A stretch of 64,000 nucleotides of DNA from Sorangium sp051521495 (GTDB lineage: Bacteria; Myxococcota_A; Polyangia; Polyangiales; Polyangiaceae), in assembly GCF_051521495.1 (NCBI RefSeq), contig NZ_CP150355.1:12400001-12464000 (forward strand), given 5' to 3'. The translations under genes were made by a program, and so were the position numbers. Numbering within the stretch: the stretch's first letter is position 1; each line of letters opens with the position of its first letter. The notes below the pieces were generated by a model, which was not told the DNA's origin, ran no database searches, and was given only the letters and a program-made list of their open reading frames with translations. Below are positions 24,532-32,020 of the stretch, one piece after another.

Positions 24532-25674
24532 GTGCGCGGGCCCTGCTGCCGGCGGCGCGCTGTCGGCGGTGCGCAAGGCGCGCACGGTCCTCACGGCGCA
24601 CACGGTCCTCACGGCGCGCACGGTCCTCACGGCGCGCACGGTCCTCACGGCGCGCACGCTTGCGTGCTGGCGCTCGCGCTGGTCGCCGCGGCCTTCGCCG
24701 CCGCGTGCTCCCGGGGCGGCGGGGGCGAGCAGGAAGCCGCGGCGTCCGGGGCGACGGGCCGCGCGCCCGCGCCGGCGAGCAGCGGCGCCGGCCAGAGCGG
24801 GAGAAGACCACCTGCCGTCGTGAAAGAGCTCTCGGTGCGCAAGCTCGCGCCCGGCGCGGCGATCGCGATCGACGGCCGCCTCGACGAGCCGGCGTGGCAG
24901 GCGGCGGCGACGACAGGCCCGTTCGTCAACGTGGGCACGGGCCGCGAGGATCCGTCGCTGCCGACGCAGGGCGAGGCGCGGCTGCTCTGGGACGACGCGT
25001 TCCTCTACGTGGGATTCGACGTCAGCGACAGGACGATCACCGGCGGGTTCCCGCAGGATGCGCGGGACCCGCACCTCTGGGAGCGGGACACCGTCGAGGT
25101 GATGATCGACCCGGACGGCGACGGGGATAATAAAGACTACTACGAGATCCAGATAAGCCCTCAGAACCTCGTCTTCGACTCGCAGTTCGACGACTACAAC
25201 GCTCCGAGGGGCGGCCCGGGCGGGCCTTTCGGTCACGAGGACTGGAGCGCGGGGCTCGCGAGCGCGGTGGAGCTGAGGGGGACGCTCGACGACGGCTCGG
25301 ACCAGGACCGGGGGTACGTTGTCGAGGCGAAGATCCCGTGGAGCTCGTTCGCGAAGGCGAGGTCGTCGCCGCCGTCGCCGGGGGACGCGTGGCGGATGAA
25401 CTTCTACGCCATGCAGAACAATGGTGGGACTGCGTGGTCGCCGATCCTGGGCGAGGGGAACTTCCACCGGGCGCGGCGCTTCGGGCGGGTCCGGTTCGTC
25501 GGGGCCGGGGGCGAGACGGGCGGTGCGGGGGCGCCCGCGCGCGACGCTGGCGCGGCGCCCTCGGTGCCGCCGCCGGGCGCGACGAGCGCGGCAGGCGCCA
25601 GGCCGGGCGCCGCGGCGCCCTCCGCATCGGCCGGTCCGAAGCGGGATTACCGCGCCGATCCACCGGACCGCTGA
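24532..25674 (+). CDS. lipoprotein with CBM9-like domain
   Basis: Starts with GTG at 24532, 10 bases after the ffh stop. Residues 1-45 form a basic stretch and then a repeated (GAHGPH) run. A hydrophobic segment VLALALVAAAFAAAC with a good lipobox follows, so the His-rich repeat sits in the signal-peptide n-region. A GTG at 24664 would remove it but would also remove all positive charge. The mature part contains IDGRLDEPAWQAA, LLWDDAFLYVGFDV, WERDTVEVMIDPDGDGDN and YVVEAKIPWSSF, the pattern of carbohydrate-binding family 9-like domains found on surface glycan-binding proteins. An Ala/Pro-rich tail ends the protein. Probably a surface sugar-binding lipoprotein. Confidence 0.82.
   Translation: MRGPCCRRRAVGGAQGAHGPHGAHGPHGAHGPHGAHGPHGAHACVLALALVAAAFAAACSRGGGGEQEAAASGATGRAPAPASSGAGQSGRRPPAVVKELSVRKLAPGAAIAIDGRLDEPAWQAAATTGPFVNVGTGREDPSLPTQGEARLLWDDAFLYVGFDVSDRTITGGFPQDARDPHLWERDTVEVMIDPDGDGDNKDYYEIQISPQNLVFDSQFDDYNAPRGGPGGPFGHEDWSAGLASAVELRGTLDDGSDQDRGYVVEAKIPWSSFAKARSSPPSPGDAWRMNFYAMQNNGGTAWSPILGEGNFHRARRFGRVRFVGAGGETGGAGAPARDAGAAPSVPPPGATSAAGARPGAAAPSASAGPKRDYRADPPDR
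24578..24657 (+). repeat. 18-bp tandem repeats encoding GAHGPH
   Basis: About 4.4 copies of gcgcgcacggtcctcacg, period 18, one copy with a two-base difference. In the lipoprotein frame they give a His/Gly/Pro hexapeptide. Confidence 0.88.
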
Positions 25675-25839
25675 GCTGCGCCCGTAGATTCCCGCGGCTG
25701 CAAGCTGGGCGATCGAGATGCCTGCGCCAGGGCCCGGAAGTCGTCGGCCATCACGTCTCCCTTCGCACAGGCCAGCGCGAGATCGTTGTCTACACCACGC
25801 TGGCGGCCGCGAAGAGCCGCCGCCCAAGGAGGGCTGCGC

Positions 25840-25938
25840 GTGCCGATCAGCGGGTACGAGCACGACAAATATAAATGTATCTACGTGGATGATTCAGCGG
25901 CGCTCGCCCTCGGCCTCGCACGGCGGAGGCAGCCGTAG
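25840..25938 (+). CDS. possible 32-residue small protein
   Basis: A GTG at 25840 is preceded at the right distance by a full AAGGAGG Shine-Dalgarno and opens a frame of 32 codons (MPISGYEHDKYKCIYVDD at the start, ending in an Arg-rich tail) that stops 6 bases before the end of the convergent P450 gene. No homologue is recognised. It may be a real small gene or the remnant of a longer one; the ribosome site is the main support. The rest of the gap from 25675 holds nothing clear. Confidence 0.35.
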   Translation: MPISGYEHDKYKCIYVDDSAALALGLARRRQP

Positions 25939-25943
25939 CGCGC

Positions 25944-27188
25944 TCAGGTCTCGAGCGGGCGCATCCTGACCTTCAACGTATCCATCTTCCGGATCGCCGG
26001 GTGGGGAGCGAATGTCGGCGGCTCGAGGAGCGTCATCTGGGGGAACCTTCGGAAGAGGGAGCCTATGGCGATAACGCCCTCGAGCCGCGCCAGGTTCGCG
26101 CCGAGGCAATAATGCGGCCCATTACCGAATGCGATCAGCCCAGTCGTGTCGCGGCGCGGGTCGAACTGATCCGGGTTAGGGAACGCTGATCCATCCCGCA
26201 TGCCCAGCTGGAGCATCAGCATGAGCATCTCCCCCTTCTTGATCTTCACCCCGGCGAACTCCACGTCCTCCGTCGCATAACGCGGCAGCCCCACCTTGCC
26301 CGAGTTATCGAACCGAAGCACCTCCTCCAGCACGCCCTTAAGCAGCCCGGGATCGTCGTTGATTTGCTTCACGAGCTCGGGGCGGCGGAGCAAATTATAT
26401 GAAGTGAAGCCGATCAAGTGCACCGTGGTGTCGGATCCGCCGACGATCAGCGTCGCGACCAGCGAGATCAGCTCCGGCTTCGTTAATGTGTCGCCCTGCT
26501 CTTCTGCCTGGATCAAGCTCGTCAAGATGTCGCCGTCAATCGGGTTTTTACGCCGATCCTCGATCACGTCGCTGAGCATCGTGTACCCCTCGCGGATATC
26601 CGCGAGGAGCTGCGGTATGTCCTCGGCCTTCAATAACCCGGGGAACATCTGCCTCAGCGCGGCCACCGAGAAGCGATGGAACAGCTCGTCGTGCTCCTCC
26701 GGGATATGCAGCATCGCGCTTATCACACGGACCGGGATTCGCTCGGCGAAATCGTGGACCAGATTGAGGGTCTCCTTACCCGAAGCAGCATCGAGCGCGC
26801 TGTCAACGATGCCCTGGATCATCGGCCGCGTCCGCTCGATAGAACGAGGCATGAACGAGGGGCTCACGAGCTTTCGCGCCCGGGCATGGGCCTGGTCGGT
26901 CATCGCGAACAGCGAGTTGTGGTTAATCGCGTCGAGCTCAGGGCTCCGCAGCGCCTCGATCGCCCCCGCGAGCTCCCATGCACGAGGGTCGCTCGTGAAG
27001 CGCTTGTCGCGGAATACAGCGAGGATATCGTCGTGAGTGTTCACGAGCCAGGCGCGACCTTGTTCCCAGTAGGCGATGCGGAGCGAGCGCAAAGGCTCGA
27101 AATTCGGATACGGATCCTCGTCGAATCCGGGGGCGAAGGGTTGAAATTCAACCGTCGGTCGCGAGCTGTCTTTGGTTGATTGAAGCAT
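25944..27188 (-). CDS. cytochrome P450
   Basis: A 414-residue soluble bacterial P450. The I-helix oxygen-activation region is VGGSDTT (about residue 248), the K-helix ExxR is in EEVLRF, and the haem loop is FGNGPHYCLGANLAR with the Cys ligand near residue 360. The substrate is unknown. The start is the ATG at 27188, since AGGAGGTGATTCATATG gives an ideal ribosome site; a GTG nine bases earlier overlaps that site and is less likely. It follows the ferredoxin gene by 26 bases and is the last gene of a tetR-ferredoxin-P450 operon, so the ferredoxin is its probable electron donor. Composition is somewhat less GC-rich than the flanks. Confidence 0.94.
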   Translation of the reverse strand: MLQSTKDSSRPTVEFQPFAPGFDEDPYPNFEPLRSLRIAYWEQGRAWLVNTHDDILAVFRDKRFTSDPRAWELAGAIEALRSPELDAINHNSLFAMTDQAHARARKLVSPSFMPRSIERTRPMIQGIVDSALDAASGKETLNLVHDFAERIPVRVISAMLHIPEEHDELFHRFSVAALRQMFPGLLKAEDIPQLLADIREGYTMLSDVIEDRRKNPIDGDILTSLIQAEEQGDTLTKPELISLVATLIVGGSDTTVHLIGFTSYNLLRRPELVKQINDDPGLLKGVLEEVLRFDNSGKVGLPRYATEDVEFAGVKIKKGEMLMLMLQLGMRDGSAFPNPDQFDPRRDTTGLIAFGNGPHYCLGANLARLEGVIAIGSLFRRFPQMTLLEPPTFAPHPAIRKMDTLKVRMRPLET

Positions 27189-27214
27189 ATGAATCACCTC
27201 CTCTTATCGATACT

Positions 27215-27424
27215 TCAAGAGTCCGTATTTGTAAGCTCTCTCCGAGCGAGAGCCTGCTTGGGGCATCTGCGCACCGCATTCTCTACCTTCGCGAGGAGCT
27301 CGGGCGGCACGTCTTCCACGAGCACGTGCAGGTTGTCGTTGTCGTCGACGCGAAAAACCTCGGGCGCCGCGCGCATACACACGGCGTTGGCCTCACAGCG
27401 ATCCCAGTCCACCACGATTTTCAT
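27215..27424 (-). CDS. 3Fe-4S-type ferredoxin, P450 redox partner
   Basis: A 69-residue acidic ferredoxin with Cys10, Cys16 and Cys54-Pro. The position that would hold the fourth ligand (residue 13) is Asn, which fits the 3Fe-4S ferredoxins that serve actinobacterial and myxobacterial P450s. WDRCEANAVCMRAAPEVFRV and AVRRCPKQAL are the family's signature regions. GGGAGAG lies about 6 nt before the ATG. It should pass electrons from a ferredoxin reductase, not present here, to the P450 encoded next. Confidence 0.93.
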   Translation of the reverse strand: MKIVVDWDRCEANAVCMRAAPEVFRVDDNDNLHVLVEDVPPELLAKVENAVRRCPKQALARRELTNTDS

Positions 27425-27452
27425 GAGACTCTCCCTTGTTGGTTTGTCTTTA

Positions 27453-28034
27453 TCAGGGTGCCTTGACGATCCGCAGCGCCACGTCGAGCGGCGGCGGCGC
27501 GGCGCCCAGCTCGGCGAGGCGGTTCAGGGCGAGGCCCTGGATGATCGCGATAAGCGCGCGCGAGAGCTCGAGCAGCGACCCGGAGGCGACCAGTCCTTCG
27601 CGCTGCCCCGCCTCGATCGTCCTCGCGAGATCGTCGAGGATCTGAACCCGAAAGCGCTTCAGCGCCTCGCGCGCCGCAGCGGGCGCCGCGTCCTCCGCAT
27701 ACGCGTGCACCAGCATGAGCAGATGCTCTGGCTCCTCGCGCAGCCCCGCGATCATCTGCGTGCAAATAAAGACGAGCCGATCCCAATGTGTCCCGGGCTG
27801 GCTCCGGGTAATCGCGGTCAGCGTCTCCCAGCCCTCGACCGAGGCCTCGATGGCGGCATTAAACAGCGAATATTTTTCGCTGAAGTAATGGTGCACGAAC
27901 CCGTGGCTGATCCCGGCCATCGCCGCGACGTCGGCGATCTTCGCGGCCGCGAACCCCTTGCGAGCAAACAGGAGGCGCGCCGCCCTGCGCCGCTCGTCCT
28001 TGATCTGCTCGACCTGCTCTGGGCTACGAGGCAC
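27453..28034 (-). CDS. TetR-family repressor of the ferredoxin-P450 operon
   Basis: A 193-residue TetR-type regulator. The N-terminal helix-turn-helix is ARLLFARKGFAAAKIADVAA followed by MAGISHGFVHHYFSEKYSLF; the rest is a helical ligand-binding domain. The start is taken as GTG at 28034, which has GAAGG nine bases upstream. A TTG at 28052 would extend it by six residues but has no ribosome site and abuts the operator. It is the first gene of the operon, 28 bases before the ferredoxin. The palindrome just upstream is the likely target, giving autoregulation and substrate induction of the P450. Confidence 0.9.
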   Translation of the reverse strand: MPRSPEQVEQIKDERRRAARLLFARKGFAAAKIADVAAMAGISHGFVHHYFSEKYSLFNAAIEASVEGWETLTAITRSQPGTHWDRLVFICTQMIAGLREEPEHLLMLVHAYAEDAAPAAAREALKRFRVQILDDLARTIEAGQREGLVASGSLLELSRALIAIIQGLALNRLAELGAAPPPLDVALRIVKAP

Positions 28035-28054
28035 GTTAAGACCTTCAAGCAACG

Positions 28055-28078
28055 TTGGTTGATTTGTTTATCAACCAA
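28055..28078. promoter_or_regulatory. palindromic operator of the tetR-ferredoxin-P450 operon
   Basis: Perfect inverted repeat ttggttgat - 6 bases - atcaaccaa, about 20 bases upstream of the GTG of tetR. Size and position fit a TetR-family operator. A single half-site copy (ttggttgat) also occurs at 27172-27180, inside the first codons of the P450. Confidence 0.75.
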
Positions 28079-28211
28079 AATAAAGGGAGTCAAATGGGGG
28101 TCGTTTGTTCAGTGTGATCATGGCGACGAGCTTCATCGTGCCCTTGCAGGCCGGGCACTCGAGCGAAGGTCGGCCCATCACGATCGACGAGAGGGGCCGG
28201 CCGCTGTCCGC
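28071..28211 (-). pseudogene. remnant resembling the C-terminus of an IS91-type transposase
   Basis: A 46-codon open stretch on the minus strand contains GRPSLECPACKGTMKLVAMI. A CPxC pair followed by G-x-MKLVAMI recalls the zinc-binding tail of IS91-like transposases. It has no start, lacks the catalytic domain, and its stop lies within the TetR operator. Identification rests on one short motif. Confidence 0.45.
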
Positions 28212-28267
28212 CTACGACGCGCCCGAGCTGCGCGCCGCGCGAGGCGTCAGAAGGCGATCGCCTGAAA

Positions 28268-28328
28268 CCGTGACATGTCACGCCCCGAACCGTGACATGT
28301 CACGCCCCGAACCGTGACATGTCACGCC
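28268..28328. promoter_or_regulatory. three 22-bp repeats each holding a GTGACATGTCAC palindrome
   Basis: The perfect 12-bp palindrome GTGACATGTCAC occurs at 28270-28281, 28292-28303 and 28314-28325, at exact 22-bp spacing (two helical turns), with the linker cgccccgaacc repeated. Regular phasing of identical palindromes suggests cooperative binding of a dimeric regulator. The target gene is unknown: the damaged protease gene starts 470 bases downstream and the tetR operon lies 200 bases the other way. Confidence 0.7.
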
Positions 28329-28795
28329 GCACGGACTCCCCGAGCCATGATTTCGTCTGAAGTTTCCTATCCGCAGCGCTCCTGAGTTGGCACGCCCATT
28401 GCCGTCTCCCTTGAGCGGTGCCCTTTCATCTGAGTTCCACACCGGCGGGACCGCCGACCCCGGAGAATGAAACGCGCGGCCCGGCTCTACCTGAACCCTC
28501 AGTTTCTTTCGAGCCACTCCATGGCGGGGTCGCGATCCCTTAGAACACGAGCGCTCCCGGATTGAGCGTATCCCATGCTGATCCCGATGCCGCAGCCGGA
28601 GGCTCCACCCGATCAAGCATGTCAGGGGCATCGATGTGACCGCGATAGAACATTAGGAATCAGGCTCATGGGCTTCGGCAACGAACCCCGCACGCACGCT
28701 CTGCGTGCCACGAACACCGGAGCGGAGCATAAACGCATATGTCGAAAGCCATATAGCCAATGACGAAACATAATGATTCTAATGGATTTCGCGAA
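28329..28795. other. gene-free stretch before the protease pseudogene
   Basis: Less GC-rich than most of the window. No convincing ORF on either strand. It probably includes the promoter of the protease gene, but no clear -10/-35 pair can be named. Confidence 0.4.
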
Positions 28796-29677
28796 ATGAG
28801 AGGGCTTGGACTTACATGGGCTCGCACGGGCGCAGCCAGCGCGCTGCTCGCTCTGGCCACCGTGGCGTGTGCCGCCGCAGACCCGAGCGATGGCTTCTCC
28901 GACGAATTGCTCGGGACTCAAGCGTAAGAAATCCGCTTCGGCACGGAAGGCGGCGGAGTCGGCGCCGTGGAGCTTGGAGTAGGCTGCACGGGAACGCTGA
29001 TCGGTCGACACATGGTCCTGACCGCGGCTCACTGCTTTGACGACACACTCGGCTGGTCGCTGTCGGGGCTCGTGAGTACCAAGGTATCCTACGCGCGCAC
29101 CGGGACCACCTGGAGCTGCATGACAGGCACCCCCTCGCTTGATAAATGTACGGAGGATCGCAACGTCTTCGTGCGCCGCTACCAAGTGGGATGGGATGCG
29201 AAATACGACCTGGCTGTCGTCTTCACCCAGACGATAGGCGGCAGCTTCAATCACGTGATTGCCTCGGACGCTGCCGAGGGATTCTATACAGGTAGTCTGT
29301 CCTCTTCGACCCCCTATAGATTGTACGGGCGAGGCTTCGAGCACCCGGCTGGCACAGGCAATGGAATCATGCGCTACATGGATGATTCGTTAACCTGGGT
29401 AGGTGAGAGGCACTTCGTTACGGACGCGGATTGGACCCGAGTTTGCAGGGGTGACTCGGGCGGCCCGTATTTCTTGGTAGGCGGCACCTGGCTGTTCGGC
29501 ATACACTCCAATTCGGACGAGTCAGGCGACAACTGCGTCGCGGAGGGCGACAAATTTCGGGGCATGCGGCTGAACGAGTTCCGGGCTAGCCAGATCAACG
29601 ACGACCGCATCGACCGAGGACTTCCGCCATGCGTGCGGCGCCCGAGCCCATTCGATTATTTTGGGGTTTGCCAGTGA
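28796..29677 (+). pseudogene. trypsin-like serine protease lipoprotein with an in-frame TAA
   Basis: The ATG at 28796 begins a signal peptide with lipobox (ASALLALATVAC) and a short linker (DPSDGFSDELLGTQA). TAA at 28925-28927 then interrupts the frame, and the same frame continues directly into a complete S1 protease domain: CTGTLI...VLTAAHC (His), KYDLAVV (Asp) and CRGDSGGP (Ser). All three catalytic residues and paired cysteines are intact, and there are no frameshifts. Without the export signal the downstream part, which could restart at 28967 or later, would stay inside the cell. A single recent base change (for example CAA to TAA) or stop-codon readthrough would explain it. Confidence 0.85.
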
Positions 29678-30721
29678 ACGGTCACTAGTTTCGATTGCTG
29701 CTCTGATATTCGACTGGCGTACTCCCAACCCAGATCGGCCTGCGCGCTCCCGGCTTGGGCGCCAGCACCGCCGGTGACGTAAGAGCCCGGACCGGCCTCG
29801 GAGGAGCGCGCATCACGGCGCAGGCCCGCGGCGATGCGCGCCGCCAGCCCTCTCGCCGCGCATGCACCGCCGAGCGGCCGCCGCGGCTCACCCCTTGTGG
29901 TGCCCTGCCTTCCTCTTCCGGTACTCCTCGAGCTGCCGCCCACAGCTGCCCGCGCGCCGTCGCCGTGAAGCCCGGAGCGTTCGAGATCGCCCTCGAGCTC
30001 TTTGGCTCGGCCACGTGTGAAGACGACATGTGCTCGCTCAGCGATCCGATCACTGTCGAGCAGGGTTTCACGTACCCCGACGACACGGCGGTCGCGCTTC
30101 CTGAAAGCGAAACGCGACATCAACAGCGTTTGTGAGGTCCGCGGCTTCCTGAAAGCGAAACGCGACATCAACAGCGTTTGTGAGGTTCGCGGCTTCCTGA
30201 AAGCGAAACGCGACATCAACAGCGTTTGTGAGGTCCGCGGCTTCCTGAAAGTGAAACGCGACATCAACAACGTGCCCGCGCAAGGAAGGGGCCGCCTTCT
30301 CCACAGCTGCGGGGCGGTCCTCCTCAACGAAGCACGCTACCAGCGTTGGTTGATCCAGAAGGCCTCGTCCGCTCCGCTCTCATGAGAAATCGAGGCCGTG
30401 TCCAGAATTTATCGGTGCATCGAGCTGGCTGCCTTCCATCCATCTCCGCACGCCTCTCGTCAGCATGCCCGGAAATGCAGTGCGCTCGACCGTCCGCGCG
30501 TGATGCTGCACATTTCGCGCGGCGGTGTGGCGTCGCCGTGCAATGACACGACGCCCGCTGGCGGTAGCCTCCATGCGAGAGAGCGATCGATCTATTGCGT
30601 CGACGCAAAAGATCATCGAGAGTCACGAGATGCAATTGCATGCCTCGGATCGTGACCCACCCCGACATGCCGGGATCGATCGTCCGTAGGCAGGCTGGAT
30701 GGATGGATGGAGGTTCATGCG
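29678..30721. other. about 1 kb without a secure gene, containing the 48-bp array
   Basis: Several overlapping ORFs cross this region on both strands and none is recognisable. The plus frame 30002-30385 passes through the repeat array and ends QRWLIQKASSAPLS. The minus frames between 29685 and 30327 look like shifted pieces of one former gene. Most likely it is decayed sequence plus the promoter of the haem lipoprotein at 30722. Confidence 0.45.
30097..30276. repeat. 48-bp tandem repeat, four copies
   Basis: Copies start at 30097, 30145, 30193 and 30241, with unit beginning cttcctgaaagcgaaacgcg. The first three are almost identical (one base differs) and the fourth diverges toward its end. 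The period is a multiple of three, and the plus frame reads FLKAKRDINSVCEVRG. There are no unique spacers, so it is not CRISPR. Confidence 0.93.
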
Positions 30722-31486
30722 ATGACACGGTTCTTCACTCTTGTTGGAGCGATCCTTTTGGTGGCCTGCGGCGATGCGGGGGAGGGCGCCGGCGCGGAGA
30801 ACGGGACGGGCTCGGCGGGCGGCGACGAGACGAGCTCGAGCGGCGAGGGACCGACCACGTCGGCCACCACGACGAACACGACGGGCACGGGAAACGAGGA
30901 CCCGACGAGCGGCTCAAGCAGCACGGGCGGCTCAGGCGACGCGACCGGCTCGGGCGGCTCGGGCGGCGCAGACAGCGCCGGCGGCTCGGGCGGCTCGGGC
31001 GGTTCGGGCGTCACGAGCGGCGCGGGCGGCGACGATCCGTTCGCGCAGCCTCCGGTGTGCACCAGCGACCAGCACTGGACCAAGGGCGATGAGGAATCGC
31101 CGCACATGCATCCAGGCATGGCGTGCCGGACCTGCCACTCGATGAAGGAGCCGCGGGTCGCGACGCGCCTGCCGATCGTCGGCACCGTCTACCCGACCGG
31201 GCACGAGCCCGATAACTGCCTCGGCGTCGACGGGGACGCCGAGAAGGTGTTCGTCGAGATCACGACCGCGGACGCTCGGGTGATCCAGCTGCAGGTCAAC
31301 TCGTCGGGCAACTTCCTCTTCGACACGTTCCAAGATCGCACTCCCGTCAAGTTCCCGATCACCGCACGGGTGGTGAAGGGCGACAAGGAGCGCAAGATGC
31401 TCAGCCCGCAGATGCACGGCGACTGCAACAGCTGCCACTCCCAGAACGGCTCCGAGGCCGCGCCGGGACGGATCGTCGCGCCCTGA
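30722..31486 (+). CDS. lipoprotein with two c-type haem motifs
   Basis: The ATG at 30722 has GGAGG about nine bases upstream. The signal peptide MTRFFTLVGAILLVAC ends in a lipobox Cys16, then comes a Gly/Ser/Thr-rich linker of about 90 residues and a domain with CRTCH (about residue 135) and CNSCH (about 237), two covalent haem sites. In between, a beta-rich stretch (VFVEITTADARVIQLQVNSS) recalls small CBM-like folds. It resembles myxobacterial multihaem or haem-handling surface lipoproteins. A role in extracellular electron transfer or redox chemistry is possible but unproven. Confidence 0.83.
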   Translation: MTRFFTLVGAILLVACGDAGEGAGAENGTGSAGGDETSSSGEGPTTSATTTNTTGTGNEDPTSGSSSTGGSGDATGSGGSGGADSAGGSGGSGGSGVTSGAGGDDPFAQPPVCTSDQHWTKGDEESPHMHPGMACRTCHSMKEPRVATRLPIVGTVYPTGHEPDNCLGVDGDAEKVFVEITTADARVIQLQVNSSGNFLFDTFQDRTPVKFPITARVVKGDKERKMLSPQMHGDCNSCHSQNGSEAAPGRIVAP

Positions 31487-32020
31487 CGCTTGCTCGCTCC
31501 GCATGCCGCCGCCATCAGCATGAGCCCGATGGCGGCTGCCCAATCTCGCCCTGTCATCGATAGGAGACCCCTCCTGGTACGTTGTCGCTCGCTCGTACGT
31601 GGTTCGTGCGGTCGCGCGCGCTACACCTTGCGCGCAGATCAGACCTGTTGCGAGATCACGGACACGGCATCGCCGCGAGGAGCGGCCTGCCAAGCGGCGC
31701 CCAAGGAAGAAGCTCCAGATCTGGATTGAGGAATCACGCCGAGCTGCTGTGGAAGCCCATGTGGCCAGGATCCATCCCGGGAGATCGCGGTACTTGTACG
31801 TGGTTGGTGGCTGCTCAGCCGCTCATGAACGCCGCCATGAGCGGCTGAACAGCAGCCGCGCGCGCCTGCGGCCTTCAGCCGGCGAGCGCGCGGCCGATCG
31901 AGGCGAGCAGCCTGCGCAGCGGCGCGCCGCCCGGGGCCGCCGCACGCGATCGGGGCGTCGACAGCGCCTTCGCAGCAAAGCGGGCCCATGCGGCATCCGC
32001 TGCGCTAAGCTCCGCCCCCT
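31487..32020. other. 534-bp intergenic region with a strong hairpin
   Basis: No gene is recognised. A perfect 12-bp inverted repeat (cagccgctcatg, 31816-31827, and its complement, 31836-31847) with an 8-base loop and extra partial pairing outside (31811-31855) dominates the middle. It is followed by GC-rich sequence up to the GTG of the ABC-F gene. Confidence 0.6.

Noticed and set aside
28105..28317. Plus-strand 70-codon ORF starting MFSVIMATSF
   Set aside because: Runs through the transposase-like remnant on the opposite strand and into the palindromic repeats; no ribosome site and a repeat-derived C-terminus.
29755..30135. Plus-strand ORF of 126 codons before the 48-bp array
   Set aside because: Arg/Ala-rich start without ribosome site, no domain; overlapping minus frames are equally plausible, so nothing was called.
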